Source: Polyangium jinanense (lineage in GTDB: Bacteria; Myxococcota; Polyangia; Polyangiales; Polyangiaceae). Taken from it: a stretch of DNA of 64,000 bases. This document shows positions 41,201 through 49,179 of this stretch, in pieces; within the stretch, counting starts at the first letter, position 1; the number at the start of each line of letters is the position of its first letter. The notes beneath the pieces were generated by a model. That model searched no databases and had not been told where the DNA came from. It saw nothing but the letters and a program-made list of their open reading frames with translations. Location of the stretch: NCBI RefSeq assembly GCF_028435365.1, contig NZ_JAGTJJ010000027.1:1-64000 (forward strand), read 5' to 3'. The position numbers and the translations under genes were made by a program.

Positions 41201-42902
41201 GGATCGTCACGTTGCCGAGCAAATCGACGAAGAGCCCGTAGATTTCGCTGCTCGTCGTCCCGAACACGCCATAGCCATTGCCCGCGAAGGCCACCGAGAG
41301 GCCGATGGCCGAGTCCGCGAGGTATTTGCCGGAGATCGTGTCGAGCACCGCGCCCGCATTCGTGATGCGCTGGCCGCGGATGCCGCTGTCCGCCCGCCAC
41401 ACGGCAAACCAGTTCGTGCCATCGGAAGCGACGTCGAGGTCGCTCGTACTGCAATAGGCGCAAATCGTGAGGTTCGACGCGTCGAGCACCGTGCCCGAGG
41501 GCGAGACGCGGCGGCCGTGGACGTAGCTGGTGCTCGCGTCGATGTTGTCGAACGCCACCAGATAGTTCGCCCCGTTGAACGCGATGCTGATGTCGTCGAG
41601 GTAGATATTGTTGCTGGACGCGAACGTGAACTCCGGGGTCATCGTCCCATCGGGCGCGATCAAACGACCATAGAGGTCGTAGCTCCGCCTGTAGGCGACG
41701 AGATGGTGCGTGCTGCCGAACGCGACGGCCGCCGGCCCCTCCCCGCCCGCCACATCCGCCGTGGCAACCGGGATCCCGCCGGGATCGAGCACGGCGCCGC
41801 TGCTGCTCACGCGGGCGGCGTAGATGTCCCCCTGAGGGTCTTCCCGCTGGTCGGTCCACGTGACCATCCAGTTCGTTCCATCGTAGGCAATGTCGGGCTT
41901 CTGCTGGATGCCAGCGGCATTGGAGATCACGATCCCGGAGGTATCGAGGATCGTACCCGTGCTCGAGACGCGAACACCATAAAGGTCATCCGTACCCGCA
42001 CGTGCGTCACGCCAGACGACGAGGTAATTCCCACCGCCGAAGGCGATGGCCGACTCGGTTTGGGTCCCGGCAGCTCCGCCCTGGATGGCCCCGTCGATCC
42101 CGATCTCGGGTCCGATGACGGGATCGAGCACCGCCGGAAAAACGCTCTCGTCGAGCGCGCGCTCCGGGACACGCAAGACGATGTGCCCCGCCTCGAAGTC
42201 GATGGGCACCGCGGTCTTCTGCCCGCGCGCGTCGATCCACGTCGCGACGCCATACCGCACGCCGAGCCCCGTCTCGGGATCCACGAAATGAAGCCCCGTC
42301 TCGGTTTCCTGCGTGAAGACCTCCCCCGACACCGCGATCCGGACCTCGAGATCCCCGCGTCCCTCGGGCTTCGTCGCGAAGGAAAAGCTCTGCTCGACGC
42401 CCTCCTCGGTGTTCTCGAGGTGCTCGACGACGTCGCCGCGCGTGACGGCGACGCGCGAGCTCGGATCGAGGTCCGCCCGCGCGCTGCCCGCGCCGAGAAC
42501 GGACACGCCGGCGCGCTCGATCGACGTCAGAGTGGCGACGAACGCAGCGGCTTTGACCCCCTCACGCGCGGGCCCATCCGCCGCGGGTCGATACGGCGCG
42601 ACCGCGAACGAGCGCGCATCCGCGCGCACCGCATACGTGGTGTGCCCCCCCTGGAACGAATCGCCTTCAGGGCGAAACGCGAAGTGGACACGCCGCATGA
42701 CATCGCCGAGCCCGAGCTGCCCCGCCGCGGAGGCCGGGTGCGGGGGCGTCGCAGCGGCCTGCGCGCCGTCGTCGGGCCGCTGCTCGTTCGTACATCCGAG
42801 CGAGGCGCCCATCAGCGCCACGCACAACGCGACCCGCTCCGTGCGCGGCCGCGTTCGACTCATGAACCCAAGGAAGCGCGACGCTCGCCTGACCGTAGAC
42901 AT
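38205..42902 (-). CDS. Giant exported Cys-rich protein with beta-repeat domain and MYXO-CTERM-like tail
   Basis: A 1565-residue protein. A lipoprotein-like signal (LCVALMGASLGC) begins it. Residues about 300-980 hold roughly a dozen 50-60-residue repeats of the form NYLVVWxDxRxGxxDIYGARVSxxGxVLD, probably propellers. Residues about 985-1430 hold three long Cys-rich repeats (GVCCDTACxGxCxACTAAKKGxGxDGxCxP..). A Ser/Gly linker follows, then a tail with DEGCGC, a hydrophobic helix and an Arg-rich end, as in MYXO-CTERM proteins that are sorted to the cell surface. GAGGAAA precedes ATG 42902. Function is unknown; surface adhesion or binding is likely. Having both a lipobox and a MYXO-CTERM tail is unusual. 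Confidence 0.82.
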   Translation of the reverse strand: MSTVRRASRFLGFMSRTRPRTERVALCVALMGASLGCTNEQRPDDGAQAAATPPHPASAAGQLGLGDVMRRVHFAFRPEGDSFQGGHTTYAVRADARSFAVAPYRPAADGPAREGVKAAAFVATLTSIERAGVSVLGAGSARADLDPSSRVAVTRGDVVEHLENTEEGVEQSFSFATKPEGRGDLEVRIAVSGEVFTQETETGLHFVDPETGLGVRYGVATWIDARGQKTAVPIDFEAGHIVLRVPERALDESVFPAVLDPVIGPEIGIDGAIQGGAAGTQTESAIAFGGGNYLVVWRDARAGTDDLYGVRVSSTGTILDTSGIVISNAAGIQQKPDIAYDGTNWMVTWTDQREDPQGDIYAARVSSSGAVLDPGGIPVATADVAGGEGPAAVAFGSTHHLVAYRRSYDLYGRLIAPDGTMTPEFTFASSNNIYLDDISIAFNGANYLVAFDNIDASTSYVHGRRVSPSGTVLDASNLTICAYCSTSDLDVASDGTNWFAVWRADSGIRGQRITNAGAVLDTISGKYLADSAIGLSVAFAGNGYGVFGTTSSEIYGLFVDLLGNVTIPKTALVAEPGSSSMAAAAHDGTNFFLAFTDTRLSNSYSPSDVFGLRVSNALTKVDATSQLVSRAANAETRPAVAYNGTNYLAVWEDRRPGTTTDIYGARLTTSGAVLDPSGIAISQATGSESYPSIASLGGDWLVAWNDTRAGNDDIYAARVSGAGSVLDPSGVPIRTATGSQSNPAVSSDGTNWLVTWYDSANAEIWASRVSPAATVLDASGIQISTGGGWMPAVGYNGTNYLVAWSRPGAMGYDIAAARLTPAGVVLDTGNFAINVAAASGSENNASVTSNGVDWLVTWDNSADVRGARVGSTGAVLDPMGIGISTAANTQRAARAIWDGTQYWVVWQDDRAVSGRQDIYGARLTPGGVVTDTTGIVLANDPAQNELAPAIAAGPSKEALLVYQHFDTAQPYGADRVWARLVTDPTLGVNGVSCQTGATCESGACVDGVCCDTACNGTCVACTAAKKGAGVDGACGPVATGADPDSECAEQGASTCGTTGSCNGAGACAMHAQGTSCGAVCVGDAAQSNACNGTGTCTAAGASTNCAPYACVAGACNTTCAADGDCAAGNVCVAGVCGKLAPNGAACSSDVWCQSGACVDGVCCNTACTGLCEACTAAKKGVGADGVCGPIASGTDPENECALEAAGSCGQNGQCNGAGACQLHPQGTSCGASLCQGTVVKGQICDGMGQCVTDPAGKDCAPYVCSAGSCKNPCTNDNECLSGNICLAGACKPPGMPGVPCAAGADCSSGFCVDGVCCDTACEGSCEACTAAKKGQGADGQCAPIKTGTDPDDECAAQPPSSCGLDGQCNGAGACSLYAAGTQCAAGSCMGTTQANPSQCDGSGTCAPGTQMSCVEGYACVGNKCATSCTDDTACAAGYVCNVAMKWCEPMMQSGSSSSSGTGGGASSSSGTGGSGGGVGGMGGSGGGVGGSGGGVGGFGGGASSGSGGRDSTGDEGCGCKVAGAPRARSLAPSALIALALGIAFRRRSRGTRAGSPRTRTGSALR

Positions 42903-43036
42903 GCCAGTTTCCTCGCAGGATGTTGGCGAGCCTCGCGCAGGAGAGCCGAGGCTGCGCTCATTGCGGCGCGATCTGGAAACATGTAAGCGCAGCTGTCAAC
43001 CGAAATTACGCGCCGCGCAACATCCACGATCCCCGG

Positions 43037-45160
43037 TCAGTGCGCCGCGTACCACGCTGCCCAGGTGGTCCACAGGTGCACCTGGTGGGCCGGCTCCCCG
43101 AAGCCGTGTGGCTCGCGGGGGTAGCGGTGGAACCGCACCTCGCAGCCGATGTCGGTGAGCGCGCGGTAGAGGAGCAAGCCATTGATGGGGGGCACGCGCG
43201 AATCCTCATCGCCGTGCGCGATCAAGGTCGGGGTGACGACCTTGCTCACCCAGCGCAGCGGATTCGAATCGGCAAACTCCTCGGGCTGCTTCCAGGGATC
43301 GCCGCGGAACTCCCATTGCGCGGCAGCGCCGTGGTTGATGTCGGATCCGGCGTACTGCGCCACCACGTCGACGACGCCCGCGCCGACCATCGCGGCGCGA
43401 TACCGGCGCGTGTGACCGATGGTCCATGCGGTGACGTACCCTCCCCAGGACCAACCCCCATAATAGAGGCGCTGCGGATCGGCGCGTCCGGAGGCGATGA
43501 GCGCGTCCACGCCGCTCTCGATGTCGGCGAGCTCGACCTCGCCCAGGCGGCCCCGGTTGGCCGCGTAGAAGGCCTGGCCATAACCGAAGCTGCCGCGGTA
43601 GTTCGGGCGCAGGACGGAGTAGCCGCGCGCCGCCATGTACTGCACGAAGGGATTGAACCCGTCCTGGCTCACATCGTCGGGCCCGCCATGCGGAGCGACG
43701 AGCAGCGGCGCCGGGCCCGCGCCCGCATGCGGCGAGATCGTGAGAAGCCCCTCGATCTCGGTGCCATCCGCGTTTTTCCACCGCACCACCTCGGTCTTCG
43801 CGACCGTCCACCCCGCGATCCGATTCGATTGCGGCGCGACCACCTGCAGGGCGCCGGTCTGCAGGTCGACCACCGTCGGCGCTTGGGGATCGGTCGGCGT
43901 GGACGAGAGCGCCGTCGCAAAGCGCCCCGATCGGTCCGTGGTACCCAGGGGCCCAAGCAGGCGCGTCGTCCGGCCGAGCTGGGTGGCGCTACCGCCCGCA
44001 GCGGGGACGCGCACGAGCTTGGTCCCGGTCCGCTCGGCGACGACCAGGGTCAGGTTCCGGCCATCCCCCGACCAGGCGAAGCTTCCAATCGTGGCGTCGA
44101 GCTTGTCCACCACGTCCCAGGACCGCCCGCTCTCGGCCTCGTACACATTGAGCGCATTGAGTAGCGAGAGCGTGTTCTTCCCGCTGTGCACGGCCACGTA
44201 ACGCCCATCCGGCGACCAGGCGACGCTCCCCAGCGGTCGCGGCTCCCGGGTCAGATCACGGACGACGGTGCCATCAGCGGCGCTGAGGATCCGCGCCGAT
44301 TGCCGCATCGCCGCGTCGTGGGGTTCCGACGAAGGCGAGGTGATCACCGCGAACCTCCGCCCGTCCGGCGACCAGCGGAACGCGAGCACGTTCTCCTGGC
44401 CCGTGGTGACACGCCGTGGGGCCTTGCCGCCTCGTTCCAGGACCCAGAGCTGTGACGCTCGGTGGCGGGCGGCCTCGTCGACCACACCACCGCTGCGCCA
44501 CGCGGCCTCCTTCTCGGCCGCGGTGAGCGGCGGCGCGGCAGTGAAGGCGATGGAGCGGCCGTCGGGCGCGAGCTCGTAATCCTCGAATTCGAGCTCGCCG
44601 ACATCCAGCACCTCGGCCTCGCCGCCGTCGACCGGCAGGACGTGGATCTTGCGTCCGCCGCCATTCGAGCGCACGAACGCGATGGCGCGGCTATCGGGCA
44701 ACCATTTCGGGTCTCCGACCGGTTTGTCGGCCCGCGTGAGCTGCCTGGGCGCGCCGCCCGCGCGCCCCACCACCCAGAGCTGCGCCTCGGACTTCCAACC
44801 GCCGGAGGTATCGCTGTCCGAGGGTTGTGCTTCCGGATTGAACCGCGTTTCTTTCACCACATAGGCAATCTGCTGGCCGTCCGGGGAAATGGTGACCCCC
44901 TGGATCCGCGGCAGAGACGCGACATCCACCGCGAGCGGCCGCGTCTCGGGATGCGGCACCGCCGGGAGCGTGGACACGGCAACCGGCGCGGGTACGGCGG
45001 GCGTGGAGGGCGTCGGTGCCGCGCTCCACGGAGGGAGCGCAGCCGCACTCGGGGACGTGGCGGCGGTGGATGCATCGGAAGGCGTGGCGGGGCCCGTGGC
45101 CGGGGCCGCGCCGCAGCCGAGGAGGGAGAATGCCAGGAAGGTCGAGAAGCGGGCGCGCAT
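43037..45160 (-). CDS. S9-family serine peptidase (acylaminoacyl/prolyl oligopeptidase-like)
   Basis: A 707-residue lipoprotein (STFLAFSLLGC, Cys15) with an Ala/Pro-rich linker. Residues about 75-430 are a WD40/TolB-like propeller (GVTISPDGQQIAYVVKET, FRWSPDGRRFAV, VAWSPDGRYVAVHSG). The last 250 residues are the alpha/beta-hydrolase domain, with nucleophile GGWSWGGY (near 568), Asp in HGDEDSRVP and His in REPHGF. It cuts short peptides. The start at 45160 follows the lipobox and excludes an upstream extension into a repeat element. Confidence 0.9.
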   Translation of the reverse strand: MRARFSTFLAFSLLGCGAAPATGPATPSDASTAATSPSAAALPPWSAAPTPSTPAVPAPVAVSTLPAVPHPETRPLAVDVASLPRIQGVTISPDGQQIAYVVKETRFNPEAQPSDSDTSGGWKSEAQLWVVGRAGGAPRQLTRADKPVGDPKWLPDSRAIAFVRSNGGGRKIHVLPVDGGEAEVLDVGELEFEDYELAPDGRSIAFTAAPPLTAAEKEAAWRSGGVVDEAARHRASQLWVLERGGKAPRRVTTGQENVLAFRWSPDGRRFAVITSPSSEPHDAAMRQSARILSAADGTVVRDLTREPRPLGSVAWSPDGRYVAVHSGKNTLSLLNALNVYEAESGRSWDVVDKLDATIGSFAWSGDGRNLTLVVAERTGTKLVRVPAAGGSATQLGRTTRLLGPLGTTDRSGRFATALSSTPTDPQAPTVVDLQTGALQVVAPQSNRIAGWTVAKTEVVRWKNADGTEIEGLLTISPHAGAGPAPLLVAPHGGPDDVSQDGFNPFVQYMAARGYSVLRPNYRGSFGYGQAFYAANRGRLGEVELADIESGVDALIASGRADPQRLYYGGWSWGGYVTAWTIGHTRRYRAAMVGAGVVDVVAQYAGSDINHGAAAQWEFRGDPWKQPEEFADSNPLRWVSKVVTPTLIAHGDEDSRVPPINGLLLYRALTDIGCEVRFHRYPREPHGFGEPAHQVHLWTTWAAWYAAH

Positions 45161-45190
45161 GGCGGCGACGCTAGCACGCCTCCGGGGCAT

Positions 45191-45463
45191 CTGAGCATGG
45201 GACGTGGAGCCGGGGCGCTGCCCCGGGCCCCGCGGGGGCTGTTCGCCCCTCGACCCGAACCAGGGCAAGCCCTGGACCTCAGGTGGAAAAACTGCGCAAC
45301 GCGCAGTTTTTCCAGCAGGCCGGTGGCAGTCGCCGGTCCTGACCCATCCCGTTCGATGAACTGCGCATCGCGCAGTTCATCGACCCCGAGTCCAGCGCTT
45401 GCGCTGGTCCGGGTCCAGGGGCGGATAGCCCCGGTGGGGCCTGGGGCAAAGCCCCAGCGAAGC
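45191..45463. repeat. Composite palindromic repeat element (full copy, short middle)
   Basis: It begins CTGAGCATGG, has both arms and only about 50 bp of middle (GGCCGGTGGCAGTCGCCGGTCCTGACC). Here the left-core palindrome is GGTGGAAAAACTGCGC / GCGCAGTTTTTCC: the stem bases changed on both sides so pairing is kept, an apparent compensatory change. It fills the gap 45161-45475, downstream of one minus gene and upstream of the next. Confidence 0.8.
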
Positions 45464-45475
45464 GGCTTCGAGTCC

Positions 45476-46825
45476 TCACGCGCCGAAGAAGCGCAGATGA
45501 TAGGCGCGGTTCTCTTCGTCGGAGAGCGCCCCGACGCAGACGTGCTCGAGATCGTCGTCCGGAAGGCGCAGCGATTGCAGCGCGCGTCCGACGCGCTCAC
45601 GGACACGAAGCTCGCGGCCATCGTCGAGGGTGCCCCCCGCGTTCGGCGCGTCGCCGGTGCGGATTCGAACGACGCCGCCCGGCAGAGAGGCCATCTCCAC
45701 GGACGGCGCGAGCGAAGCGAGCTCCTTGTTCATTTGCTTCGCGAAATCACGCCCGAGCAACGTGATCCACCCGATGTGGAAGAGGAACGGTTGATTGGCC
45801 CAGATCGTGTACATGTACGGCTCTCCCACGGTGATCCCGGGAAAGTCGCGGCTCCATGAAGCATAACTCGGAAGCCCTCGTTCGCGCAGGGGTCCCCATT
45901 GGTCTTCGAGCCATCGCCGCGCGTCTCCGTCGGGGCCGAGGTACTGGGAAATGCCGCACCAACCGGAGGTGAGGTCGAGGCCTCCGCAGAGCTCGTCCAC
46001 GAGGGTCGCAAGCTCGGAAGGGCGCGACGCCCATGCGATCGGGAGGTACCCGCGCACCGCGGCGCCTTCGGCCATGAGCTGCCCGACGAGCGCCGGGGGC
46101 TCGGGGGAGCGCACGTTTTTTCCGGCGGCAAGCGAATGCACACCCATGACCCGCCGATTCTTCGCGTCGAAATGGGAGGACCACGACGCTTCGGCCTGCG
46201 CCACGCTCGACGCACGATATGCCTTGTGGTCTCCCCCCTTCGAGAGAAGGCCCGTGTCCGGGAATCGCGCGAGCCAGCGCGCGCCGAATTCGCGGACCGC
46301 CGCGCGCACGATCGCGTTTTCCCCGGCCGCCAGCACCACGATCTCGACGCAAGGAAACACGAGCACCTCCTGCGTCTCGGGATGGCGAAGGCCGAGAGGC
46401 TCATAGGCGCCGAGCGCCGATGCCTCGGCGACTCCCGCGGCACGCTCTTTCGGGGCGGCGCCACGCGGCGGCGGCTCGGCGCGCACGGTCGCGAGCTCCT
46501 GATACAGGCGGAGCTCGACGAGCGCTTTATGCCATTGGCTTCGGAGCTGCGTCCGGAGCCACGTGCTCGCCTTGGGCGGCAGGATGAGGCCCTCCACGGA
46601 GCACTCCACATCGTGGCCACTGGACCAGACAAAGGACGCGCCGCCCGACATGCCGCCGTGCTGGGATACCTCGTCGAGCAGATGAAGCACGCTCGACTCG
46701 ACCTCGGATCGCGTGATCCCGTCGGCGTCCGCCGCAAAACGAAGGTTCAGGAACGCGGGCTCGGTGGGCACGACGCTCTTTGGCCAATCGATCGTGGCGG
46801 AGGAGCGGGCGGGGCGGTTTGCCAT
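45476..46825 (-). CDS. DUF3396-like (type VI immunity family-like) protein
   Basis: A 449-residue soluble protein. The second half (EGAAVRGYLPIAWASRPSELATLVDELCGGLDLTSGWCGIS, PYMYTIWANQPFLFHIGWITLLGRDFAKQM, PGGVVRIRTGDAPNAGG) resembles DUF3396 proteins, some of which are type VI secretion immunity proteins. No type VI genes are near. The assignment is from pattern only; a plain hypothetical protein is the alternative. Confidence 0.5.
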   Translation of the reverse strand: MANRPARSSATIDWPKSVVPTEPAFLNLRFAADADGITRSEVESSVLHLLDEVSQHGGMSGGASFVWSSGHDVECSVEGLILPPKASTWLRTQLRSQWHKALVELRLYQELATVRAEPPPRGAAPKERAAGVAEASALGAYEPLGLRHPETQEVLVFPCVEIVVLAAGENAIVRAAVREFGARWLARFPDTGLLSKGGDHKAYRASSVAQAEASWSSHFDAKNRRVMGVHSLAAGKNVRSPEPPALVGQLMAEGAAVRGYLPIAWASRPSELATLVDELCGGLDLTSGWCGISQYLGPDGDARRWLEDQWGPLRERGLPSYASWSRDFPGITVGEPYMYTIWANQPFLFHIGWITLLGRDFAKQMNKELASLAPSVEMASLPGGVVRIRTGDAPNAGGTLDDGRELRVRERVGRALQSLRLPDDDLEHVCVGALSDEENRAYHLRFFGA

Positions 46826-46889
46826 GGCACCCGCCCCGTAGACCAGGTCTCGACGTGGCGCAAGGGCCGCCGTTCGGAGATCGGATGGA

Positions 46890-47681
46890 TCACTTCCGCA
46901 AAAGCGCCACGATCCGCAGCGGTCCGCCTGTCCCGTGCGCGATTTTCATGGGCAACGCGATCACCCACGCACCGCGCTCGGGCACGCGATCGAGGTTCGC
47001 GAGGTTCTCGAACCCCGGCACCTCGGCCTCGCTGGCAATCCTGTGGACGATGAAATCACGCGACGGGCCGTGATCGATGCTCGCCGTATCGACGCCGATG
47101 GCGGCGACATGCCGCTCGCCGATGAGCAGACGCGCCGCGTCCTCCCCATACGAGGGGAAATGAAGCTTGTCGATCGCGCCCGGCGTATCATCCCCGAAAT
47201 AGGCTTTTCGATTGGGATAACGTTTCCCCCAGCCGGTGCGCAAGAGCACGATGGTCCCGGGCGTGATGGGCTCATGCCGCGACTCCCACGCAAGAACGTC
47301 GGCGGCGGTGAGCCGGTAGTCGGGGTTCTCCGCTGCTTTCGCGGCGACATCGATGACGACGGCGGGAGCGATGAGCCGCGCGAGTGGGACCTCCGCCGCG
47401 GTCATCTTTCCCTCGGCGAAGTGGATCGGCGCGTCCATGTGCGTCCCGCCGTGCTCCGGCGTGCAGAATGCGTTCGCCGCGTAGAAGTACCCCGCCTGCG
47501 TCCGTCCGTAGGCGAGCTTTTGCAGCTCGAACGCGCTCGGTGCGTTCGGCCAGTAGAGCGTGTGCTCGTCGAAGGTGTACGTGAGATCGACGAGCTCGGA
47601 ATGGTCGATGTCGACGAGCGGGCGCGACGCGGCGCATCCGCCAAGGACGATGAGCGCGGGAACGAGAAAAGCGTGTCGCAT
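46890..47681 (-). CDS. Cyclase/kynurenine formamidase-like lipoprotein
   Basis: A 263-residue lipoprotein (LIVLGGC, Cys16). The cyclase family motif is present: CTPEHGGTHMDAPIHF, preceded by LVDLTYTFDEHTLYWP and followed by LLRTGW and GVDTASIDHG. These metal enzymes hydrolyse formamides or cyclise polyketides; being exported suggests an amidase on external substrates. ATG 47681 begins the signal. Confidence 0.85.
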   Translation of the reverse strand: MRHAFLVPALIVLGGCAASRPLVDIDHSELVDLTYTFDEHTLYWPNAPSAFELQKLAYGRTQAGYFYAANAFCTPEHGGTHMDAPIHFAEGKMTAAEVPLARLIAPAVVIDVAAKAAENPDYRLTAADVLAWESRHEPITPGTIVLLRTGWGKRYPNRKAYFGDDTPGAIDKLHFPSYGEDAARLLIGERHVAAIGVDTASIDHGPSRDFIVHRIASEAEVPGFENLANLDRVPERGAWVIALPMKIAHGTGGPLRIVALLRK

Positions 47682-47835
47682 GAGGGTCCCCCTTTCGAGA
47701 GGGTACCTCCACACGGCGAGGCATGCATTCTCGAAAAACTCGGATCTCGACCCCAGCGACCGAGCGCCCATAACGGGAACCTCATTCCGCCTCGCGCCGT
47801 CTCCCCCGCGTGCGATTCATCGGCCTCCGCGGCGC

Positions 47836-48180
47836 GTGGTCGTGGCCGTCATGATCGACGTCGGCCCCGAGGAAAATGCGTTCCTGGCCCCGCTCTTCAC
47901 GCACCTGCCCCAGAAGGAAGGCGAAGGGACCTGTCTCCAGACCGAGGGCCTCGCCGACGTGCTCCTCGGCGACCGCGGCGGCTTCTATCGGTACGACGGC
48001 TCTCTCACGACGCCCGATTGCAGCGAGCACGTGCAATGGATCCTCATGGAGAGGCCGATCCTCGCCTCGGCCGAGCAAATCGGCCGGTTCATCTCGGTCT
48101 TCCCGGACAACGCGCGCCACGTGCAGCCGACGGGTGGCCGCACGATCACGTTTTATCCGGGAGGGCCTGCGCACTTGTGA
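47836..48180 (+). pseudogene. Alpha-carbonic anhydrase, C-terminal remnant
   Basis: About 114 residues match the second half of alpha-carbonic anhydrases: VVVAVMIDVG (strand after the third zinc His), LLGDRGGFYRYDGSLTTPDCSEHVQWILMERPILASAEQIGRF and NARHVQPTGGRTI. The first half, which carries the HxH and third His zinc ligands, is absent from the 150 bp upstream and from the whole window. It could not hydrate CO2. A GTG at 47836 might still allow translation. I read it as a 5'-truncated pseudogene. Confidence 0.75.
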
Positions 48181-48240
48181 CGTTCACGAAATACGGCCTG
48201 ATGGCGTCTCCGCCGAGCCCGGACGCCGGCGCGAGCGCTT

Positions 48241-49140
48241 CTAGCTCTCTTCGACGCGGATCGGGATCCAGTCGAATCCGGTGACGCCTGCATCGAGGAA
48301 GATGCGGCGGACCTTGGGGGTGACGAGGAACAGGGGACAGGGGAACACGGCTTTGCTCACGTCGCCGTTGAACTTCACCTCGCCGTACCATTCCCAGGTC
48401 ACGTTCACGTCGCGGATATCGGCGACGTCCGTGGCGCGGTAGGCGAGGCGCATAGGGACCTCTGCAGGGTTCGTGAAGCTGCTCCGCCCGCAAGCGCACG
48501 GCTTGTAGGGTTCGATCCCGGTCGAACGCGGCGACATGCGAGGCAAGGTGTGCGCCGCGCAGATCTGCCGCCACGGGAGCTCTATGGGGCCCTTCTCCTC
48601 GAAGGCGGCAAAGACGCCGCGGAAGGAGATCCCGGTTAGGCCACTCTCCGCGAGCGTGCCGGCGAGCTTCTCGTCGACGAGCATGTCTTTGTAGTAGGTC
48701 GCGGACGCGCGTCGACCTTCGAGTTTGGGCAAATCTTCGCCGTCGATGAACATCGCCGACGTCTGCCGGGCCCCCGCGCCGCAGCGCGGACAAGCCTCGG
48801 ACATGTCGTACGTCGTGCCCAATCGCGGCCCTCCGAAGACCGTCTCGTTGTTGTCGTACGACATGATGAGCAGGCGCGCCGCGTCGAGCTCCTCCTCGGT
48901 GTACTCGTCCCAGCGACGCTCGAGCGGCTCGAGGCCGAGCGCCTGGAAGCGCCCTTGCAGGATGGGGAGCCGCGGGTCGTCGCTATAGAGCTCGACGACG
49001 AGGTAGGCGAAGCGCATGCCCTGAATGTCGTCGTCCGTCACCTCGGCCACCTCGGGCCCGCAGCCTGCTGGTTCCAGAATGGATCGCTTCGGATCTGGGA
49101 TATCGGCGGTGTTCTCGAAGAATCGAACCTTGGTTCTCAT
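48241..49140 (-). CDS. SitI6-like double-CXXCG immunity protein
   Basis: A 299-residue cytoplasmic protein. It has the two Cys pairs of the Myxococcus double-CXXCG family: ACPRCGAG (117-121) and PCACGRS (215-218), probably zinc-binding. It also has the N-terminal MRFFEN-type opening (RTKVRFFENT), FRGVFAAF and the FLDAGVTGFDWIPI ending. In Myxococcus these proteins (SitI6) protect against the SitA6 toxin encoded next to them. The upstream gene here encodes such a toxin, 39 bp away. ATG 49140 is preferred over a longer TTG reading. Confidence 0.8.
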   Translation of the reverse strand: MRTKVRFFENTADIPDPKRSILEPAGCGPEVAEVTDDDIQGMRFAYLVVELYSDDPRLPILQGRFQALGLEPLERRWDEYTEEELDAARLLIMSYDNNETVFGGPRLGTTYDMSEACPRCGAGARQTSAMFIDGEDLPKLEGRRASATYYKDMLVDEKLAGTLAESGLTGISFRGVFAAFEEKGPIELPWRQICAAHTLPRMSPRSTGIEPYKPCACGRSSFTNPAEVPMRLAYRATDVADIRDVNVTWEWYGEVKFNGDVSKAVFPCPLFLVTPKVRRIFLDAGVTGFDWIPIRVEES

Positions 49141-49179
49141 GTTGGTTGGTCCGTCCTCCCGCAAGTACGACAAGCTCGT

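Noticed and set aside
47560..47835. N-terminal half of the carbonic anhydrase in the open frame upstream of 47836
   Set aside because: The translated sequence is antisense of the cyclase gene and has no HxH zinc motif.
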